A DNA stretch of 64,000 nucleotides from assembly GCF_035917995.1 (NCBI RefSeq), contig NZ_CP109131.1:4712001-4776000 (forward strand). The letters run 5' to 3'. The stretch comes from Streptosporangium sp. NBC_01755 (lineage in GTDB: Bacteria > Actinomycetota > Actinomycetes > Streptosporangiales > Streptosporangiaceae). Shown here in pieces: positions 9,109 to 15,749 of the stretch. Numbering within the stretch: position 1 is the stretch's first letter; every line of letters starts with the position of its first letter. The position numbers were made by a program, and so were the translations under genes. Below the pieces are notes generated by a model. It was not told where the DNA came from and ran no database searches. It saw only the letters and a program-made list of their open reading frames with translations.

Positions 9109-9131
9109 CGCCGCCGGTCCTGCCGGCGGCG
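9109..9131 (+). terminator. Hairpin after the aldo/keto reductase
   Basis: A 9 bp GC-rich perfect inverted repeat (CGCCGCCGG / CCGGCGGCG) with a 5 nt loop lies 15 bp after the stop codon. There is no T-tract, as is common in actinobacteria. Confidence 0.6.
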
Positions 9132-9226
9132 ACGTTCCTCGCCCGCCGTGATGTCGATGTACGACCGGCTCGGTTCGCTCTGGAGATCCCCGGCCGGTGG
9201 TCGCCACCCGCTGGAAAGGTCTCATC

Positions 9227-9706
9227 GTGACGATCCAGATAGCGGTTTGCGGTCCGCGTGACTGCACCGGCGAGGACGAGTCCAATGCCCGCGAGATCGG
9301 CCGGCTGCTGGCGGAGCGCGGTGCGGTGGTGATCTGCGGTGGTTACACGGGAGTCATGGCCGCCGTGGCGTCCGGTGCCCGCTCGGCGGGCGGGACGGTG
9401 GTCGGCATCCTGTCCCGAGCGGACCGGGAGCACGCCAACCCGGACCTTTCCATCGTGATCCCGACCGGCGTCGGGGAGGCGCGAAACAACATCATCGTCA
9501 ACTCGGGTGATGCCGTGATCGTCGTCGGTGGATCGTGGGGCACCTTGTCGGAACTGGCGCTCGCGATGCGCCACGGCCGTGCCCCCGTGGTCCAGCTCGG
9601 CGGCTGGCGGCTGGTTGACCGTGCGGGGCATCAGGTCGCCGGTGTCAGGTACGTCTCGTCCCCGCAGGAGGCACTGGCGGCCACCGGGCTCTGGCCTGAC
9701 CACTGA
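9227..9706 (+). CDS. LOG/TIGR00725-family Rossmann-fold protein
   Basis: This 159-residue protein has the fold of lysine-decarboxylase-like (LOG) and molybdenum-cofactor-carrier-like proteins. Motifs are IAVCGPRDC at the N-terminus, VVICGGYTGVMAAVASGA, and GGSWGTLSELALA, which corresponds to the PGGxGT signature of LOG proteins but is altered. It may bind a nucleotide; its substrate is unknown. GTG 9227 is preferred because GGAAAGG lies seven bases upstream; GTG 9197 is an alternative that adds ten residues. A strong terminator follows directly. Confidence 0.75.
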   Translation: MTIQIAVCGPRDCTGEDESNAREIGRLLAERGAVVICGGYTGVMAAVASGARSAGGTVVGILSRADREHANPDLSIVIPTGVGEARNNIIVNSGDAVIVVGGSWGTLSELALAMRHGRAPVVQLGGWRLVDRAGHQVAGVRYVSSPQEALAATGLWPDH

Positions 9707-9713
9707 CTCCTTC

Positions 9714-9744
9714 GGCCATTGCCCGGCCCAGCCGGGCAATGGCC
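9714..9744 (+). terminator. Strong hairpin terminator
   Basis: A perfect 14 bp inverted repeat (GGCCATTGCCCGGC and its complement) with a 3 nt loop lies eight bases after the stop of the LOG-like gene. Confidence 0.75.
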
Positions 9745-10207
9745 GGCGGCAGGGGATTCCCATGTGCTCAGTCCGCGTCGTAGCCCCTGTCGGTACGGAA
9801 ACCGTGGACGAGGTCAGCCGCGGAACCGGATGAGCAGCCCGATCGCCGGCAGCGCCATCAGCAGCAGCTGCCAGTCACGTTTCAGACGCGATCCGAAGGG
9901 TTGCGGGCGCGCCCGGCTTGTCCTCGACCCCCCTTTACGGACATCCTTGGAGGTGCCGGTGCCGGCGGGTGAGGTCAGGTCACCCGCCGGTCCGGTCTTC
10001 GCGTGGTCGCTAAGCACGGCCGTTGTCCCGCAGGACCTTCAGGTAGGAGTCGCGGGCCTCGTCCCCGCGCGGAGGTCCTTTCCCGGCGCCGCCGGCACGG
10101 CCAACCTGGTCTATCTCATCGGCGAGATCGGGGTCGGGGCCGGGATCACCCTCGACGGCCGGCTGCGCAGGGGAGGCCGGGGATACGGCGGCGGGCTCCG
10201 GTGACAC
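9745..10207. other. Gene-poor decayed stretch
   Basis: Apart from the possible permease fragment at 9814-10017 and the hairpin at 9962-9990, no convincing gene is seen. A minus-strand frame just upstream of the fragment ends in SYLKVLRDNGRA; it may be the tail of another lost gene, but I do not recognise the family. Confidence 0.4.
9814..10017 (-). pseudogene. Possible N-terminal fragment of an ABC sugar permease
   Basis: A 67-codon minus-strand frame begins at GTG 10017, overlapping the end of an upstream frame (GTGCTTAG). It ends LKRDWQLLLMALPAIGLLIRFRG and then stops. That last segment resembles the cytoplasmic end and first membrane segment of LplB-type sugar permeases; the remaining ~250 residues are absent. 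A perfect 11 bp inverted repeat at 9962-9990 lies inside it. I treat this as a decayed gene start; it could also be a chance frame. It is on the same strand as the GH42 remnant. Confidence 0.3.
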
Positions 10208-10245
10208 CGATGGGCGCGCCCCCCGAAGGGGAAGCGCGCCCATCG
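10208..10245 (-). terminator. Hairpin terminator after the Gly-rich membrane protein gene
   Basis: A perfect 12 bp inverted repeat (CGATGGGCGCGC / GCGCGCCCATCG) with a 14 nt loop lies about 30 bp downstream of the minus-strand gene that ends at 10278. Confidence 0.7.
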
Positions 10246-10277
10246 TCGTGCGGCTCGGCGTACTGCCGTGGGTGGGG

Positions 10278-11621
10278 CTACCAGTCGCCCCCGCCGAAGT
10301 CTCCGCCGCCGAAGTCGCCTCCGCCACCGAAGTCACCCCAGCCGCCGCCGCCGAAGTCGCCGCCACCGCCGAAGTCGGTGCCGCTGTCGGCGCCGGCGCC
10401 GTAGCCGCCGTAGCCACCGAATCCGCCGCTCAGCATGCTGCCCATCATCGTGCCGACGAGCATGCCGGTCATGACGTCGCCGAAGCCGCCGTAGTAGCCG
10501 TAGGCGTAGGGCTGGTAGGCCGGTCCCGCGTCGTAGTACGGGCGGCGCTGGCCGTTGACCATGACCTCGCGGGTCTGGGGCTCGAAGCCGCGATCGACGG
10601 CCTCGGCGTCGGCCGCGCAGGCGGGCACGTCGCGCAGCGCGCCGCCGGGCGGGGCCCAGCGCACGTCACGGACGGAGGGACCGTGCTGCGGGTTGAAGAA
10701 GCACGGGGAGCGCCGCTCGGGCAGCGGCTGGTGGTTGACGCGCGCCTTCACACAGGCGAGGGCGTAGCGGCCCTCCTCCAGCGCGGTGGTCACGCCGCGG
10801 AACTCGTCGGGGCGCTTGACCGCCGCGAGCTCCACCTTGGCCCGCTCGTAGGAGTCCAGGGCGCGCTGCCAGTCCTCCAGGTGGTCGGCGCCGTCGCCGA
10901 GCAGCTTGACGTCGGTGTCGAGGTCGGTGATCTCCTCACCGAACTTGGTGACGTCCTCGTCCACGGTCTGCTTGACCGCGGCCAGCTCGGCGGCCTCACG
11001 GATCTCACGATCCTTCTTCTTCTTGCGGGAGTAGAGGAAGATGCCCGCACCACCGGCCAGGGCCAGCACCAGGATGCCGACCAGCACGCCGGTGCTGGAG
11101 CCGCTTGAGGAGCTGGAGCTGGAGGAGTTGGCGGGCACGCCGGCGCCCGACGCCGCGTCGTCCGCCAGCTTGACGAAGTTGATCACGCTGTCGGTCGGGC
11201 TGTTGGCCTTGGCCCGTCCGAGCAGCTCGTCGACGTCGACACCCTTGATGTTCGTGACGCCGAACGGGGTCCTGCCGTTCATCACCAGGACCGTCGACTT
11301 GGAACCGACGCCCTTCAGGAGCGAGCTCAGCAGGGTCCTCGCCTGGGACTGGCTGGTGACCGAGCCGTCGGGCAGCATCGCCACGTAGACGGAGGAAGTC
11401 TGCTCGGCCGCGCCGCGCATGGCATCGACGGCGTTGGCGGGCAGGCCCGCCGCGGGATCGGCGTAGAAGTGGTCCCCGTCCTTCAGTTCCGAGACGATCG
11501 CACTGGGGTCCGGCGCCGCGGCGTGGGCCGCCGGGGCGAGCATGAAAACGGCCAGCAGCCCGGCGAACAGTGCCATGAGCATGGCACCGAAACGGCCTGG
11601 CGCGGTTCTAATCGTGGTCAC
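10278..11621 (-). CDS. Exported membrane protein with Gly-rich tail, unknown function
   Basis: This 447-residue protein has a signal peptide (AMLMALFAGLLAVFMLAPAAHA), an extracytoplasmic domain of about 140 residues and a Ser-rich linker. One transmembrane helix (GVLVGILVLALAGGAGIFLYS, about residues 178-198) is followed by RKKKKDRE, then a helical cytoplasmic region and a tail rich in GGFGGYGGY and GGGDFGGG repeats. The first domain resembles the small TPM-type domain that precedes a helix and Gly-rich tail in many bacterial membrane proteins, but I cannot confirm the family. The start is GTG 11621 with AAGGAGG upstream. The 5' region carries a 57 bp duplication and a long CCG tract. Confidence 0.8.
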   Translation of the reverse strand: MTTIRTAPGRFGAMLMALFAGLLAVFMLAPAAHAAAPDPSAIVSELKDGDHFYADPAAGLPANAVDAMRGAAEQTSSVYVAMLPDGSVTSQSQARTLLSSLLKGVGSKSTVLVMNGRTPFGVTNIKGVDVDELLGRAKANSPTDSVINFVKLADDAASGAGVPANSSSSSSSSGSSTGVLVGILVLALAGGAGIFLYSRKKKKDREIREAAELAAVKQTVDEDVTKFGEEITDLDTDVKLLGDGADHLEDWQRALDSYERAKVELAAVKRPDEFRGVTTALEEGRYALACVKARVNHQPLPERRSPCFFNPQHGPSVRDVRWAPPGGALRDVPACAADAEAVDRGFEPQTREVMVNGQRRPYYDAGPAYQPYAYGYYGGFGDVMTGMLVGTMMGSMLSGGFGGYGGYGAGADSGTDFGGGGDFGGGGWGDFGGGGDFGGGDFGGGDW

Positions 11622-11689
11622 GGCAGAAAGCCTCCTTCGTCCTGAAGACGAATGAGCGGACGGCAGAGTTCCTACATCTTGACCGTATC

Positions 11690-11854
<165 letters not shown>

Positions 11855-11885
11855 TCGGCCGGGCGCGCGCCGGGCCGAACGAGCA

Positions 11886-11921
11886 GGCCCCCGAGCGCGT
11901 TCTGGGACGCGCTCGGGGGCC
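11886..11921 (-). terminator. Terminator of the biotin carboxylase gene
   Basis: A perfect 15 bp inverted repeat (GGCCCCCGAGCGCGT and complement) with a 6 nt loop lies downstream of the carboxylase gene on the minus strand, beyond the 33 bp tandem repeats. Confidence 0.75.
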
Positions 11922-11937
11922 GGGTGTCCTTGAAACC

Positions 11938-12066
11938 CGGATGCCCTTGATCTCGTAGATCGTGGGAACTCGGATGCCCTTGATCTCGTAGATCGTGGGA
12001 ACTCGGATGCCCTTGATCTCGTAGATCGTGGGAACTCAGACGTCCTTGATCTCGCAGATCGTGGCG
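11938..12066. repeat. 33 bp tandem repeat copied from the end of the carboxylase gene
   Basis: Copies start at 11938, 11971, 12004 and 12037. The last is the genuine 3' end of the carboxylase gene (encoding CEIKDV and the stop). The other three are downstream copies with changed bases, including at the stop codon position. The period of exactly 33 nt equals 11 codons. Confidence 0.9.
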
Positions 12067-13790
12067 CCCGCGGTGACGGTCTGGCCGACCTGCGCCGCCA
12101 GTCCCGTGATGGTGCCCGACTTGTGCGCGGCGAGCGGCTGCTCCATCTTCATCGCCTCCAGCACGACGATCGTGTCACCGGCCGCGACGGTGTCGCCGTC
12201 GGCGGCGACGACCTTGACGATCGTGCCCTGCATCGGGCTGACCAGGGAGTCGCCGCTCGCGGCCTTCTTGGCCACCCCGCCGCCGCCCCGGCGAGGCGCC
12301 TTCGACGCCGCGTTGCCCGCGCCGGCGTTCCCGACGGCGAACCCCGCGGGGAGCACCACCTCCAGCCGCTTGCCGCCCACCTCGACGGTGATCCGCTCCC
12401 GCTCGCCCGGCTCCCCGGCCTCGCCGGGCCCTCCGGCGTACGGCGCGATCGTGTTGTCGAACTCGGTCTCGATCCACCGGGTGTGCACCGAGAACGGCTC
12501 GCCGGTGAACGCGGGGTCGGCCACCACGGCCCGGTGGAAGGGCAGCACGGTCGGCATGCCGTCGATCTCGAACTCGGCCAGCGCCCTGCGCGAGCGCTCC
12601 AGGGCCTGCGCCCTGGTGGCTCCGGTCACGATCAGCTTGGCGACCAGGGAGTCGAAGGACTGCGGGACGGTCATGCCGGCCTCGTAACCGGCGTCCAGGC
12701 GCACCCCGGGACCGGAGGGGGCGCTCATACGCGTGATCGTGCCGGGGGCGGGCAGGAAGCCGCGCCCGGCGTCCTCGGCGTTGATCCGGAACTCGATCGA
12801 GTGGCCGCGCAGCACGGGGTCGCCGTAGCCCAGCTTCTCGCCGTCGGCGACGCGGAACATCTCCCGTACCAGGTCGACGCCGGCGACCTCCTCGGTCACC
12901 GGGTGCTCGACCTGCAGGCGGGTGTTGACCTCCAGGAAGGAGATCGTGCCGTCCTGGCCCACCAGGAACTCGCAGGTACCGGCCCCGACATAGCCCGCCT
13001 CACGCAGGATCGCCTTGGAACTGGTGTAGAGCAGGTCGAGCTGCTCGGGCGTCAGGAAGGGGGCGGGGGCCTCCTCGACCAGCTTCTGGTGGCGGCGTTG
13101 CAGCGAGCAGTCGCGGGTGGACACCACGACCACGTTGCCGTGGGCGTCGGCCAGGCACTGGGTCTCCACATGCCGGGGACGGTCCAGGTAGCGCTCGACG
13201 AAGCACTCGCCCCTGCCGAACGCGGTGACCGCCTCGCGGACCGCGCTGTCGTACAGCTCGGGGATCTCCTCTGCGTTGCGCGCCACCTTCAGCCCGCGCC
13301 CGCCGCCGCCGTAGGCGGCCTTGATCGCGATCGGCAGGCCGTGCTCGGCGGCGAAGGCGACGACCTCGTCGCTCCCGGAGACCGGGTCCTTGGTGCCGGC
13401 CACGAGCGGCGCGCCGACCTTCTGCGCGATGTGGCGGGCCTGCACCTTGTCGCCGAGCGCGGTGATCGCGGCCGGCGGCGGGCCGATCCAGGTCAGGCCG
13501 GCGTCGATCACGGCCTGGGCGAAGTCGGCGTTCTCGGCCAGGAAGCCGTAGCCGGGGTGCACGGCGTCCGCCCCGGTCTCGGCGGCGACCCGCAGCAGCT
13601 TGGTGATGTCGAGGTAGGTTTCCGCGGGGGTCTGGCCACCGAGCGCGTGCGCCTCGTCCGAGACCCGGACATGGAGCGCGTCCAAGTCCTGGTCGGAGTA
13701 GACGGCGACGCTGGTCAGCCCGGCGTCCTTGCACGCGCGGGCGATTCGCACCGCGATCTCACCACGGTTGGCGATCAGGACCTTATGCAC
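12036..13790 (-). CDS. accA: Acyl-CoA carboxylase alpha subunit (biotin carboxylase plus biotin carrier)
   Basis: This 584-residue protein carries out ATP-dependent carboxylation of its own biotin, for transfer to acetyl- or propionyl-CoA by a beta subunit. The N-terminus [22 protein letters not shown] is the biotin carboxylase start. The ATP-grasp core includes [12 protein letters not shown] and the conserved [16 protein letters not shown]. The C-terminal carrier domain has the biotinylation motif EAMKMEQP near residue 546. The start is GTG 13790. A beta and an epsilon subunit and the biotin ligase occur 22-31 kb downstream and are plausible partners. Confidence 0.93.
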   Translation of the reverse strand: MHKVLIANRGEIAVRIARACKDAGLTSVAVYSDQDLDALHVRVSDEAHALGGQTPAETYLDITKLLRVAAETGADAVHPGYGFLAENADFAQAVIDAGLTWIGPPPAAITALGDKVQARHIAQKVGAPLVAGTKDPVSGSDEVVAFAAEHGLPIAIKAAYGGGGRGLKVARNAEEIPELYDSAVREAVTAFGRGECFVERYLDRPRHVETQCLADAHGNVVVVSTRDCSLQRRHQKLVEEAPAPFLTPEQLDLLYTSSKAILREAGYVGAGTCEFLVGQDGTISFLEVNTRLQVEHPVTEEVAGVDLVREMFRVADGEKLGYGDPVLRGHSIEFRINAEDAGRGFLPAPGTITRMSAPSGPGVRLDAGYEAGMTVPQSFDSLVAKLIVTGATRAQALERSRRALAEFEIDGMPTVLPFHRAVVADPAFTGEPFSVHTRWIETEFDNTIAPYAGGPGEAGEPGERERITVEVGGKRLEVVLPAGFAVGNAGAGNAASKAPRRGGGGVAKKAASGDSLVSPMQGTIVKVVAADGDTVAAGDTIVVLEAMKMEQPLAAHKSGTITGLAAQVGQTVTAGATICEIKDV

Positions 13791-13858
13791 CGACGTCGTT
13801 CCCTTCAGTACGTGCGAGCAGGGGGGCTGGCGGGCCTTTCACGGAGTGTAGGCGGCGC

Positions 13859-13931
13859 TTGATGGCCGGGGAGAGGTGGGTCCTACCTGCCCAGTTGATG
13901 GCCGGGGAGAGGATGGGTCCTACCTGCCTGG
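13859..13931. repeat. 36-37 bp tandem duplication at the 3' end of the SDR remnant
   Basis: Two copies start at 13859 and 13895. Both begin TTGATGGCCGGGGAGAGG and end in CCTACCTGCC; they differ by one inserted A and a few substitutions. The second copy contains the stop codon of the SDR remnant. Confidence 0.88.
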
Positions 13932-14042
13932 GTATGCGCCGCCGTTGACGTGCAGGACCTGCCCGGTCAGGTGGCGTGCCTCGGGAGCGGCGACGAACCT
14001 CACGATCCCGGTGCCTCCGCCCGTTACCACAATCTCACCCAC
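13920..14042 (-). pseudogene. Internally deleted short-chain dehydrogenase (SDR)
   Basis: A 40-codon minus-strand frame starts at GTG 14042, with AAGGAG upstream. It begins with the SDR cofactor motif VVTGGGTGI and jumps directly to the family's C-terminal signature APEARHLTGQVLHVNGGAYPGR and a stop. The catalytic Ser-Tyr-Lys core and about 200 residues are missing, and the deletion is in frame. The frame could still be translated as a mini-protein but cannot be an active reductase. Confidence 0.7.
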
Positions 14043-14215
14043 TGTCCATAGCTCCTTGAATCATGAAAAATCAAGACAATAAAGAACGTTAGCCTCTCGG
14101 TAGGTAGGGGAACGTCCATAGCCGCTCGGTATATCCCGGATACCCCTGTGATCCGTACGCCTATCGTGATTTCGTTTGGTGACCAACCCCCGACATCGAT
14201 CCGAAGGAGACTGGC

Positions 14216-14488
14216 ATGAGCCAGAACTTGCTCGGCGGCAACCCCGCGGAAATGCAGCAGATGGCCACCCAGTTCACCCAGCAGGCCGACCAGGTCAGAG
14301 CCACCGTGGCCGCCCTCGACAGGGAGGCGGCGAAGGTCGGAACCGCCTGGACGGGGCCCGGCGCCCAGCGTTTCAGCGAGGCATGGCAGAACTATCGCGC
14401 CGCTTTCCAGCGCATGTCCGAGGAGCTCGGTGAGGCTTCTCGGGTGATCAACACCTATCGCGGCAATATCGAGTCCGCCACGCGATAG
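14216..14488 (+). CDS. WXG100 family protein, type VII (ESX) secretion substrate
   Basis: This 90-residue helical-hairpin protein is of the ESAT-6/CFP-10 superfamily. The defining turn is W45-T46-G47 in AWTGPGAQRF, at the usual mid-point of a ~100-residue protein without a signal peptide. Start ATG 14216 has GAAGGAGA eight bases upstream. It is a single copy followed at once by a terminator, so it may form a homodimer rather than the paired EsxA/EsxB dimer. The likely export motor, the EccC-type ATPase, is encoded 1.2 kb away on the opposite strand. Confidence 0.93.
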   Translation: MSQNLLGGNPAEMQQMATQFTQQADQVRATVAALDREAAKVGTAWTGPGAQRFSEAWQNYRAAFQRMSEELGEASRVINTYRGNIESATR

Positions 14489-14502
14489 GAAACGGCCCGC
14501 CG

Positions 14503-14535
14503 AAATGCCCCGGTGCTTGACAGGCCGGGGCATTT
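14503..14535 (+). terminator. Rho-independent terminator of the WXG100 gene
   Basis: AAATGCCCCGG pairs with CCGGGGCATTT over 11 bp with a 10 nt loop, followed by TTTT. It lies 15 bp after the stop codon. Its right arm overlaps the start of the left direct repeat. Confidence 0.85.
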
Positions 14536-14567
14536 TCATGTGCTGGCGCCTGGGCCGGAGGTCACCC
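14528..14567. repeat. Left copy of a 40 bp imperfect direct repeat
   Basis: This copy starts GGGCATTTTCATGTG and continues with partial identity for about 25 bp, ending GGTCACC. The matching copy is at 15710-15749. The two bracket the AmiC-like gene and the GntR stub. Confidence 0.7.
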
Positions 14568-15563
14568 GGCCATCGCAGGTCCGTCAGACTTCCATCTGAT
14601 GAGCGCCGGTCGGTGGCCGAGCTGCATACCGGTGTGGGGGTCGATCTTGAAGGCGCCGAACAGCGTGGTTGTCTCCAACGACGCGGCAGCCGACCACAAG
14701 GCATCGCGTCCCGTGTCGCCGGCCGCCGTCACGCAGTGGGTCGCGATGATCGCGGCGGCCACCGCCTGAACGGCTGGATAGTCGGGGAGCACCCCGGCGC
14801 GGTCTTGATAGGCGGCGAGGAAGTCAGGTTCGCCGATGCCCACTTCGGCCGAGTCTCCGGTGCCGGGGAACCATTGGCCGACCCCGTAGATGCCGTGGGG
14901 GTCGTCGAGCGCCTGGCCGAACTCGCGGACGCCCGCCGCCACCGCGCACACCGCCCGTGGTGGCGTAGGCAGCGATCTGGCCCGCCTGATCGTCTCGATG
15001 TCCTCTTCGAAGGCGCCGGCACAGAGGAGAGCCCAAGCGCCTCCGGCTGTCTGCGGCAGGCCGTCCCCGGGGCCGAGCAGGACCGTATCGATGCCGAGGG
15101 AACGCGCGATCACCTCGGCGCCGGCGGCCACCTGCCGGCCGAAACCACCCTTGCCGCGGACGATCCATACGGGGAGCGCCTCGGTGCCGGCCAGATGCCA
15201 CAGGAACGGCTCTGCGTATCGGCTGGCAGGCGTCAGAACCGAGACGACATGTCCAGGGTGGGCCGCCTCGACATCGTCACCCGACCCGCCGTGATTCCAG
15301 ATCAGGCGGCCGAGCTCGGCGGCGAGGCGGCCTGCCCTGCGCATCAGCTGGGTCGAGTACGGACCGAGCAGGATGTCGCAGCGATCCGACAGCCCGCGGA
15401 GCGATGCCTGGAGGACTGCGGGGTCGCTCTGGTCGTCCCGGATCACCAGGTCCAGCGTGCTGTCTGAGGCGTGCCAGATCTCCAAACCGAGCCGGGCCTG
15501 CTTGCCGAAGCGGGCATGCTTGCCGGAGAGGGACAGGCAGGCGCCGATGGTGAGTGTCGCCAC
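14562..15563 (-). CDS. Cytosolic periplasmic-binding-protein-like sensor (Peripla_BP_6, AmiC-like)
   Basis: This 333-residue type I periplasmic-binding fold starts at once with LTIGACLSLSGKHARFGKQARLGLEI and has no signal peptide, so it should act in the cytoplasm. That architecture matches AmiC-type ligand sensors and the soluble amino-acid/amide binding family rather than ABC uptake proteins. The segment YPAVQAVAAAIIATHCV fits the C-terminal lobe. The start is GTG 15563, with GAGGTGA upstream lying in the end of a GntR stub. The pairing suggests a regulator plus co-sensor, but the regulator is truncated. The ligand is unknown. Confidence 0.75.
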   Translation of the reverse strand: MATLTIGACLSLSGKHARFGKQARLGLEIWHASDSTLDLVIRDDQSDPAVLQASLRGLSDRCDILLGPYSTQLMRRAGRLAAELGRLIWNHGGSGDDVEAAHPGHVVSVLTPASRYAEPFLWHLAGTEALPVWIVRGKGGFGRQVAAGAEVIARSLGIDTVLLGPGDGLPQTAGGAWALLCAGAFEEDIETIRRARSLPTPPRAVCAVAAGVREFGQALDDPHGIYGVGQWFPGTGDSAEVGIGEPDFLAAYQDRAGVLPDYPAVQAVAAAIIATHCVTAAGDTGRDALWSAAASLETTTLFGAFKIDPHTGMQLGHRPALIRWKSDGPAMAG

Positions 15564-15721
15564 CGCATCTTCACCTCGTATCGGAACTCGTGGCTGTCTG
15601 CGGCCACGATCGACTCTTGAACCTCCAGTGGCCGATTCTCGGAGTCGTAAACCGTCCGTAGAACTCGGACCACCGGCACGCCCGGCATGAGGTCGAGCTC
15701 GGCCGTTCTGGGCATTTTCAT
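15443..15721 (-). pseudogene. GntR-family regulator, C-terminal UTRA stub
   Basis: Only about 50 codons from 15721 downward are recognisable: ELDLMPGVPVVRVLRTVYDSENRPLEV followed by HEFRYEV, the closing strands of the UTRA ligand-binding domain. The DNA-binding domain and most of UTRA are absent, and the frame then runs into the next gene without homology. The 5' breakpoint falls at the ATGAAAATGCCC that is part of the 40 bp direct repeat and overlaps the end of eccC, so truncation and rearrangement are probably one event. Confidence 0.65.
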
Positions 15722-15749
15722 GTGATGGCGGCCTGGATGGGGGTCACCG
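15710..15749. repeat. Right copy of the 40 bp imperfect direct repeat
   Basis: This copy starts GGGCATTTTCATGTG, shares about three quarters of its bases with 14528-14567, and covers the last codons of eccC. Confidence 0.7.

Noticed and set aside
7247-9763. 838-codon minus-strand frame across the CRISPR array and two genes
   Set aside because: It translates the repeats into RPRRAGAG-type peptides and is the reverse of the aldo/keto reductase and LOG genes; it is a GC-rich shadow frame.
9962-9990. 11 bp inverted repeat as a terminator
   Set aside because: It lies inside the possible permease fragment with no gene ending next to it on either strand; it may be chance in GC-rich DNA.
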